Origin: JBQTIU01 sp052387815
GTDB lineage: Bacteria; Pseudomonadota; Alphaproteobacteria; CACIAM-22H2
Direction: 5' to 3'
Length of the DNA stretch: 64,000 nt
Assembly: GCA_052387815.1 (NCBI GenBank)
Contig: JBQTIU010000024.1
Coordinates: forward strand, 7,578-71,577
Shown here: piece after piece, positions 58,789-64,000 of the stretch
How positions within the stretch are numbered: the first letter of the stretch is position 1
Layout: each line of letters opens with the position of its first letter
The notes under the pieces: generated by a model
What the model saw: the letters and a program-made list of their open reading frames with translations, nothing else
What the model was told of the DNA's origin: nothing
Databases searched by the model: none
Program-made: the position numbers and the translations under genes

Positions 58789-59946
58789 CTAGATTTCCCG
58801 CGGCGGGCGTTCCGCCGCATCGCCCCAGTGCTCGCCCGCCTTGTAGCAGCCCTGGCAGACCTTGGGGATGCGGCCGTCGAGATGGGCCTGGCGGAACGCC
58901 TCGTAGGCGGGGCCGAACCACGTTTTGGCGAAGCCGTCCGCGGCGCTGCCGATCTCCATCACGTCTGGGCTGCCGACATAGCAGCACGGCACGGTGCGCA
59001 GGTCCGACGACACGTAGGCCCGCTCGAACGGCCACGGGCACAGCGTGTTGAGTGACTCGATGCGGTACTTCTCGGTCACGTTCCAGAACCGGACCAGAAG
59101 GCCGAGCGCTGCCCCGCGGTCGACGAGCCTCAAGAGAGAATCCGGATCGAGCCGGTCGTCGACGGTGACCGCCTTGTTGCGCTCGCTCCAGCTCTCGACC
59201 CCAAAGTCGCTCAAGTTGAGCGAGAACACGAGCTGCGGGAAGCCGAGCTCCGCACCGAGGTCGACGAGGTTTTCGAGTTGCCGTACGTTGTCGTGCTGCA
59301 CCACGACCCACATCTTGGTCCGCAGCCGGTCGACTCGGCGGGCGTAGTCGTTGACCGTCCGGCAGTTGGCAACGACGCGCCCGAACACCGAGCCGCGGCG
59401 GATCTTCTCGAAGGTTGCCTTGTCGGCGCCGTCGATCGAGATCTGCAGCTCGTTCACGTCGGTGTCGATGAGCTTGCTGAAGTTGTCCTTGAGGTGGAGG
59501 AGCGAGGCGTTGGTTGTCGTGCGCACCCAGATGTGCCGCGCGCGCGCATACGCGATCATGCGGAAGAAGTCGTCGCGCTGCATCAAGGGCTCGCCGAGGC
59601 CCTGGAGCTTGATCTCGACGAGGCCGTACTGCTCGTCGATGAGCTTCTTGAATTCCGCGAGCGGCATGTCGGCGGCGCGCTGGCCTTTCTTCCAGTCGCT
59701 GACCAAGCACATGGTGCAGCGGAAGTTGCAGCGGCTGACGTTCTCGATGTCGAGCTTGGTCGGCAGGTAGTCGACCTTCGCGCTCCGCCGGCCCGCGGCC
59801 AGGTAGCGCTCGTAATTCTCCCGCCGCCGGGGGTCGGCGGCAAGGCATAGCTCGCGCTCGCGCAGATACGCCGCGACGCCGGCCGAGGGCTCGGGCTGCG
59901 GCAGTTGCCGCAGGGCGGCGACCCGGGTGGCGGCGATGGCGGTCAT
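58789..59946 (-). CDS. Radical SAM/SPASM-domain protein
   Basis: A 385-residue radical SAM enzyme. The cluster motif is VSRCNFRCTMC at about 69-79 (C-x3-C-x2-C), followed by LQGLGEPLMQRDDFFRMI and LQISIDGADKATFEKIRRG. The C-terminal SPASM-like region has cysteines in CPWPFERAYVSS, PCCYVG and CQGCYKAG for auxiliary clusters. Such enzymes occur in polysaccharide loci with unknown chemistry. A peptide-modifying role is less likely because no precursor peptide gene was seen, although the 49-residue ORF just downstream could be considered. It starts 26 bases after the SDR gene. Confidence 0.85.
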   Translation of the reverse strand: MTAIAATRVAALRQLPQPEPSAGVAAYLRERELCLAADPRRRENYERYLAAGRRSAKVDYLPTKLDIENVSRCNFRCTMCLVSDWKKGQRAADMPLAEFKKLIDEQYGLVEIKLQGLGEPLMQRDDFFRMIAYARARHIWVRTTTNASLLHLKDNFSKLIDTDVNELQISIDGADKATFEKIRRGSVFGRVVANCRTVNDYARRVDRLRTKMWVVVQHDNVRQLENLVDLGAELGFPQLVFSLNLSDFGVESWSERNKAVTVDDRLDPDSLLRLVDRGAALGLLVRFWNVTEKYRIESLNTLCPWPFERAYVSSDLRTVPCCYVGSPDVMEIGSAADGFAKTWFGPAYEAFRQAHLDGRIPKVCQGCYKAGEHWGDAAERPPREI

Positions 59947-59972
59947 GGCAATCTTTCTCCTGCCGGCTCAGT

Positions 59973-60875
59973 TTAGCCGACCTTGGCGGACAAGGACACG
60001 GTCTCGGCGGCGTAGCGGTCGAGCATTGCCTCGATCATCATCGGATCGTACCCGTAGCGCCCGCGCGCCCGCGCGAACGAGACGGTGAAGGACGGCCGGC
60101 GCGGCGGCACCTCGACGAGGCGCGAGGCCGAGCGGAGCCCAGCCTTGAGCCGCTCAAGACCCTCGCGCACCCGGACCGTGCCGGCCGCCGCGAGGTTGAC
60201 GGCATCGAACCCGTCCCAACCCCGCGTCAGCAGCCGGGCGAAGAAGGCGGCGAGGTCGGCGACGTGCACGGCATTGTTGAACGGCGCCTCGGCGTGGAAG
60301 AACGGCATGTCTTCGCCGGCCAGCATGCGACGGGCAGTGGTCGCCAGCCAGTTACGATGGGCGCCCGCGCCGAGCACGGCCGGGAGCCGCACGGCGAGAC
60401 CGGCGATCTCGGGCGCGCGCTCGGCGAGCATCTCCTCGCACAGGCGCTTGGTGAGCCCGTAGGCGTCAGGATCGACGCACGCCGTCGCCTCGTTGACCTC
60501 GGCGACCGAAATGTGGCCGTAGACCGACATCGACGATAGAAAGATAAAGCGCCGCGCCCCGGCCCGCGCCGCGCGGTCGATGAGGGCGCGCATCGCCTCG
60601 ACATTGTCGCGAACCATTTGGTCGATGCGCACGCCCGGCCCAATCGAGGTCGCGGCGGCATGGACCACGCCGTCGAAGTACTCCGGCAATCCGGCCGGCG
60701 CGACAAGGTCGGTTGCGAGGGTCTCGATCCCGGCCGCTTCGAGCGCGGCCCGCGCCGCCGGCCGGCGCGCGACCGCCGTCACCCGGAATCCTTGCGCGGC
60801 GAGGAGCCGCGCCAAGTGCCCGCCGACGAAGCCCGAGGCTCCGGTGACCAGGATGTGGGAGCGATTGGGCGTCAT
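59973..60875 (-). CDS. NAD-dependent epimerase/reductase (SDR)
   Basis: A 300-residue extended SDR. HILVTGASGFVGGHLARLL is the cofactor loop, FLSSMSVYGHISVAEV the Ser region and DAYGLTKRLCEEMLAE the catalytic Tyr-x3-Lys. RRMLAGEDMPFF and NNAVHVADLAAFFARLL form the substrate domain. It follows the split transketolase with an ATGA overlap, so it probably works on a sugar produced by that enzyme or reduces a keto product of it. The specific reaction is unknown. Confidence 0.84.
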   Translation of the reverse strand: MTPNRSHILVTGASGFVGGHLARLLAAQGFRVTAVARRPAARAALEAAGIETLATDLVAPAGLPEYFDGVVHAAATSIGPGVRIDQMVRDNVEAMRALIDRAARAGARRFIFLSSMSVYGHISVAEVNEATACVDPDAYGLTKRLCEEMLAERAPEIAGLAVRLPAVLGAGAHRNWLATTARRMLAGEDMPFFHAEAPFNNAVHVADLAAFFARLLTRGWDGFDAVNLAAAGTVRVREGLERLKAGLRSASRLVEVPPRRPSFTVSFARARGRYGYDPMMIEAMLDRYAAETVSLSAKVG

Positions 60876-61786
60876 CCCAGCGCCGCCAGGATGCGCCTGG
60901 GTTCGAGGCCGTGGGCGGCCAAGAGGTCGTCGTGACCGCCGTAGTTGTGGATGAACGCGTCCTGGAGCGTGAAGGTCTTCAACTCGCAGTCCGCCCGGAT
61001 GTCCCAGGCGATCTGCTTCACCTGCGCGGCGAGCCCGCCCTGGGGCGCGTGCTCTTCGATCACCACGATGCGGCGATGACTCTTGAGCGCCGCCGCGATC
61101 GCCTCGCGGTCCAAGGGCTTCAAAGTGTGGCATGAGGCCACGGACGCCGAGCGGCCGCGGGCCTCTAGCTGGTCGGCAACGGCGATCGCCTGCTTCATGA
61201 TGATGCCGTACGACAGGATGCAGTCGTCGCTGCCGCGGCGCAGGAAGCGCAGCTTGCCGAACACGAAGGGATCGACCGCGTCCTTGGTGAAGGTGGGCTC
61301 GCCCGCCTTGCCGAGGCGCAGGTACACCGGCCCGCGCTTCTGCGTTCCGCAATAGAGCGTCGCCTCGCGGGCCTCGGCGGGGTCGCAGGGGGCGATGATG
61401 GACATGTTGGGGATGGCGCCGGCCACCGCGATGTCTTCCTGGCAGTGATGCGTGCCGCCGAGCGTCGAGTAGACGACGCCGCCGCCCACGCCGACCACGG
61501 TTACGGCCAAGTTCTGGTAGCACAGGTCGTCGCGCACGAACTCGAACGGGCGATAGAGGGAGAAGGTGGCGATGGTGTAGGCGAACGGCCGGCAGCCCTT
61601 GAGCGCGAGCCCGGCGCAGATGCCGATCATGCTCTGCTCGGCGACCCCGACGTTGAGGAAGCGCTCTGGGAAGTCCGTCCGGAACTTCTCCATGCTGCCG
61701 GCCGGCGAGATGTCGGCGACGACGATGAAGATGTCGGGGTCCTTGCGGCCCAGCTCGTAGAGCGTGTCGGCAAACATGTTCCTCAC
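60872..61786 (-). CDS. Transketolase C-terminal subunit (split transketolase)
   Basis: A 304-residue half of a split transketolase. RFLNVGVAEQSMIGICAGLA holds the catalytic Glu, GTHHCQEDIAVAGAIPNM matches the family THHSxED region and VYLRLGKAGEP the domain link; the final transketolase_C domain has LVVIEEH-type features (RRIVVIEEHAPQGGLAAQV). The start is taken as GTG 61786 overlapping the N-subunit stop as GTGA; ATG 61777 is also possible. It needs the N-terminal subunit encoded just before it. It lies among nucleotide-sugar genes, far from pentose-phosphate genes, so a dedicated sugar-biosynthesis role is likely. Confidence 0.88.
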   Translation of the reverse strand: MRNMFADTLYELGRKDPDIFIVVADISPAGSMEKFRTDFPERFLNVGVAEQSMIGICAGLALKGCRPFAYTIATFSLYRPFEFVRDDLCYQNLAVTVVGVGGGVVYSTLGGTHHCQEDIAVAGAIPNMSIIAPCDPAEAREATLYCGTQKRGPVYLRLGKAGEPTFTKDAVDPFVFGKLRFLRRGSDDCILSYGIIMKQAIAVADQLEARGRSASVASCHTLKPLDREAIAAALKSHRRIVVIEEHAPQGGLAAQVKQIAWDIRADCELKTFTLQDAFIHNYGGHDDLLAAHGLEPRRILAALG

Positions 61787-62613
61787 GACGCCACCTCCTG
61801 GAGCTGGTCGATCGCCTTCCGGTACTCGTCCTTGTTCGGCGCGCGGTAGTGCCAGATGGGCACGTTCTCCATGTAGCTCACGCCCTTGCCCTTGACGGTC
61901 TTGCACACGGCGACGAATGGCCTGGCGCCCTGGCGCGAGAGCACCGCGTCGACAATAGCGGCGGCGTCGTGGCCATTGACCTCGACGGTCTCCCAGCCGA
62001 AGGCGCGGAACTTGTCGGTGAGCGGATAGAAGCTCGGGTGGGTCTCGCTGGTGCGGCCGAGGCTCTGGAAGTCGTTGTTGTCGATGAAGGCAATCAGGTT
62101 GTGGCAGCCGAAGGTGGAGCCCATCAGGAAGGCTTCCCAGCTCGAACCCTCCTGGACCTCGCCGTCCGACAGCACCGCGTAGACCCTCCCGCCGGTGCGC
62201 TTGACCTTCGCGGCGTAGGCCATGCCGACCGCCATGCCGAGCCCGTGGCCGAGCGAGCCGGTGGCGAGCTCGATCCCGGGCACGCCGTAGTCGGGATGGG
62301 CGCCGAGCCGGCCGTCGGGCTTGCAGTAGCGGTCGAGCTCGGCGCTCGACAGCACGCCCCGCGCCTCGAGGATGACGTACTGGGTCATGCAGCCGTGGCC
62401 CTTGGACAGCACGAAGGTGTCCGGCGACGCACCGTTGCCGTCGTCGCGCATGAGGCCGTGGTAGATGGCATCGACGATCTCCAGGCACGAGAAGGCCGGC
62501 GCGATGTGCAGCGCCGTGACGGTCTGGGAGATGTCGAGGATGCGGCGCCGGAGCCTGAGGCACCGCTGGCGCGCAAGCGCCCCGTCGAAGCGGCCGATGG
62601 GCATGGCAGTCAT
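61783..62613 (-). CDS. Transketolase N-terminal subunit (split transketolase)
   Basis: A 276-residue ThDP-binding half. VLSKGHGCMTQYVILEARG, PGIELATGSLGHGLGMAVG and the ThDP motif SDGEVQEGSSWEAFLMG with IAFIDNNDFQSLG (first Gly of GDG is Ser) are characteristic. KTVKGKGVSYME near the end is conserved. It pairs with the C-terminal subunit gene through a GTGA overlap. Two-carbon ketol transfer between sugar phosphates or sugar intermediates is the expected chemistry. The pair resembles other split transketolases found in surface-glycan loci. Confidence 0.9.
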   Translation of the reverse strand: MTAMPIGRFDGALARQRCLRLRRRILDISQTVTALHIAPAFSCLEIVDAIYHGLMRDDGNGASPDTFVLSKGHGCMTQYVILEARGVLSSAELDRYCKPDGRLGAHPDYGVPGIELATGSLGHGLGMAVGMAYAAKVKRTGGRVYAVLSDGEVQEGSSWEAFLMGSTFGCHNLIAFIDNNDFQSLGRTSETHPSFYPLTDKFRAFGWETVEVNGHDAAAIVDAVLSRQGARPFVAVCKTVKGKGVSYMENVPIWHYRAPNKDEYRKAIDQLQEVAS

Positions 62614-62620
62614 GGGAGCC

Positions 62621-63268
62621 CTACTCGATGATGGTCCAGTAGTGGTCGCCGCTGTAGCCGGCCTCGGCGAACAGCCGGCGCCAGCCCTCCGGGTCGTGAT
62701 GGGTGTAGGCGGTCAGCACCCAGGACAGGAACAACTCCTTCTCGCGCTCGTTGCGATAGCTGTCGACCTGGATGTAGCCGCGGCCGGGGGCGAGCCGTTC
62801 GATCTCGCGCACCGCCTGGACGCACTCATCGCGCGGCAGGTTGTGCACCGTGTTGATGGCGACGACCGCCTGGAAGCTGCGGTCGGGGAACGGCAGCTTG
62901 ACGCAGTTGCCGAGATGGAGACGCCCGACGATTTCGGGCTCGCAGTTGAGGAGCGCGTATTCCGAGATGTCGAGGCCGAAGGCCTCGAGGCCGGGGCAGA
63001 CCTTCATCAGGTCCTTGACCAGGAAGCCCTTGGCGCAGCCTACGTCGAGGACGCGGTCCCCGGGCTTGAGCTTGAAATGCGCCACCATGTCCTCGGCGAT
63101 CGGGAGCCAGCGCCCGTCGTAGCGATAGCCGCCGTAGCCGGTCTCGCGCGTGCCGTCGAAGTACTCGCGCCCGTACTGGCGGGAGATGGCGATCACTTCG
63201 GGGCTGCGCCCCGCGGCGCGCGCCTCGACGTTGCGCTTCGCGCCCGGGTAGCGGCGCAGCAGGTTCAC
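62621..63268 (-). CDS. Class I SAM-dependent methyltransferase
   Basis: A 215-residue methyltransferase. DRVLDVGCAKGFLVKDLMKV is the SAM loop, EAFGLDISEYALLNCEPEI the acidic strand and VVAINTVHNLPRDECVQAVR the post-II motif. GTRETGYGGYRYDGRWLPIA upstream of the SAM loop recurs in a family of polysaccharide-locus methyltransferases. The start is the GTG at 63268, one base after the stop of the SDR upstream; there is no in-frame ATG before the conserved region. It precedes the split transketolase by 7 bases, so it shares that operon. Confidence 0.83.
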   Translation of the reverse strand: MNLLRRYPGAKRNVEARAAGRSPEVIAISRQYGREYFDGTRETGYGGYRYDGRWLPIAEDMVAHFKLKPGDRVLDVGCAKGFLVKDLMKVCPGLEAFGLDISEYALLNCEPEIVGRLHLGNCVKLPFPDRSFQAVVAINTVHNLPRDECVQAVREIERLAPGRGYIQVDSYRNEREKELFLSWVLTAYTHHDPEGWRRLFAEAGYSGDHYWTIIE

Positions 63269-63269
63269 T

Positions 63270-64000
63270 TCAGCCAAGGGCGGGCTCCATCGCCGCGCGA
63301 TGGGCAGCCGCCAGGCCCGCGGCCAGGCCGGTATAGCGGAACCCCGGAAAGGCGCGCACGCAGGCGGCGATGTCGAAATGCCGGTGGGTGATCGGCACCC
63401 GCCGCTCGGTGGCCTGGATCGGCACGGGGTGCGCGAACAGCGCGACGGCCATCTCCGCCACCCGGCGGAACGAGGCCGAGGTGCCGGTGGCGACGTTGAG
63501 CGTGCCAGCGCTGCGGTGCGCCAGCGCCAGCGCCGCGAGCCGGGCCACATCGTCGATCCACACGTGGTCGCGCATTTCCTCGCCCTCGCCGAACAGGACG
63601 ATGGGCTCGCCCTTCGCGGCGAGGCGGCGGAAGCGGTTGGGGCCGTAGCCGTCGTGCGGGTCGGCGGCGCCGTAGATCAGGCTCGGGCGCAGGATGGCGA
63701 GCGGCCCCTTGAATGCGGTCTTCAGCATGAGCTCGCGCGCCGCGTGCATCATGCCATGGAGCGAGGCGGGCTGGCAGTACGACCACTCGCAGATCAGCGC
63801 CTCGTCGTCACCGTAGACAGCGTCCGAGCTGATGTAGAGCACGTGCGCGGGCGGGACGGCGGCCAGCGCCGCGCACGCCGCTTCGGCCATGCGCAGGTTG
63901 TGGACCAAGAGGGCGTTGGTCTTCGCCGGGGCTAGGCCTGAGACGAGGACGAAGCTGTCGTCCGGCCGCAGCAGAGCCTTGAGCTTCGCCGCGGCGTCGG
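63270..64000 (-). CDS. NAD-dependent epimerase/dehydratase-like protein lacking the YxxxK pair (5' end outside window)
   Basis: At least 243 residues; the frame is open to the window edge, so the start lies beyond 64000. The SDR pattern is clear: VLYISSDAVYGDDEAL in place of the Ser region, ILRPSLIYGAADPHDGYGPN and RDHVWIDDVARLAALAL as substrate signatures. Where Tyr-x3-Lys is expected the sequence reads SLHGMMHAARELM, so His replaces both Tyr and Lys. It may therefore not be a redox enzyme, or it may use another acid. It is coupled to the methyltransferase downstream (one-base gap). Confidence 0.78.
   Translation of the reverse strand, partial: DAAAKLKALLRPDDSFVLVSGLAPAKTNALLVHNLRMAEAACAALAAVPPAHVLYISSDAVYGDDEALICEWSYCQPASLHGMMHAARELMLKTAFKGPLAILRPSLIYGAADPHDGYGPNRFRRLAAKGEPIVLFGEGEEMRDHVWIDDVARLAALALAHRSAGTLNVATGTSASFRRVAEMAVALFAHPVPIQATERRVPITHRHFDIAACVRAFPGFRYTGLAAGLAAAHRAAMEPALG

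Noticed and set aside
1..64000. CRISPR arrays, tRNA or rRNA genes, insertion-sequence transposases
   Set aside because: No regularly spaced short repeats, cloverleaf-like segments or transposase motifs (DDE, IS-type) were recognised on either strand; the repeats seen are palindromic units and one direct duplication only.

Overview
The window is GC-rich throughout and looks like a chromosomal segment of an alphaproteobacterium, probably Rhodospirillales-like. This rests on the large NAD-dependent glutamate dehydrogenase at the left edge, gamma-carbonic anhydrase and MFS neighbours, dense coding, and many 4-bp ATGA/GTGA gene overlaps. The lineage is inference; no rRNA or tRNA gene was seen.

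Left end (1-8.8 kb), housekeeping and accessory genes. Plus-strand genes are the C-terminal part of NAD-GDH, an Atg22-like MFS permease, a gamma-carbonic anhydrase and an ArsR-SRPBCC fusion with a visible promoter and operator. Minus-strand genes are a MntA-HepT toxin-antitoxin remnant whose toxin carries an in-frame amber codon, a DUF4143-type AAA ATPase, and purH.

Right of purH (about 9-64 kb) is one very large surface-polysaccharide (O-antigen/capsule-like) locus, almost all on the minus strand and read from right to left. It encodes four activation chemistries. UDP: a WbpM/PglF-like 4,6-dehydratase, a CBS-aminotransferase and a C4-reductase-like SDR. CDP: RfbF/RfbG. CMP: NeuA/NeuC/NeuB-like, sialic or legionaminic type. 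GDP-heptose: GmhA, HddA, an HddC-GmhB fusion, a GDP-sugar 4,6-dehydratase and a cupin. It also holds about seven to nine glycosyltransferases, an O-antigen ligase/polymerase-like membrane protein, a heparinase-like protein, an asparagine-synthase-type amidotransferase, two radical SAM proteins, six short-chain sugar dehydrogenases/epimerases beyond the dehydratases, and ten SAM-dependent methyltransferases. The product is therefore probably a heavily methylated polysaccharide with unusual sugars. No flippase or ABC exporter was recognised in the window.

The two most unusual metabolic islands are built on split thiamine-diphosphate enzymes. An E1-alpha/E1-beta pair (41.6-43.5 kb) sits with an RmlC-like cupin that has lost its catalytic His and with two SDRs. 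A split transketolase (60.9-62.6 kb) sits between two SDRs and a methyltransferase. These are the best candidates for undescribed sugar chemistry, for example carbon branching of a keto-sugar.

Signs of recent rearrangement are a 220-bp direct duplication around gmhA that made a chimeric small ORF and a truncated gmhA copy, an inverted island with one intact and one decayed FkbM methyltransferase, a one-base frameshift in an acyltransferase, and GTAGGGG-ended palindromic repeats that supply the stop codons of two genes.
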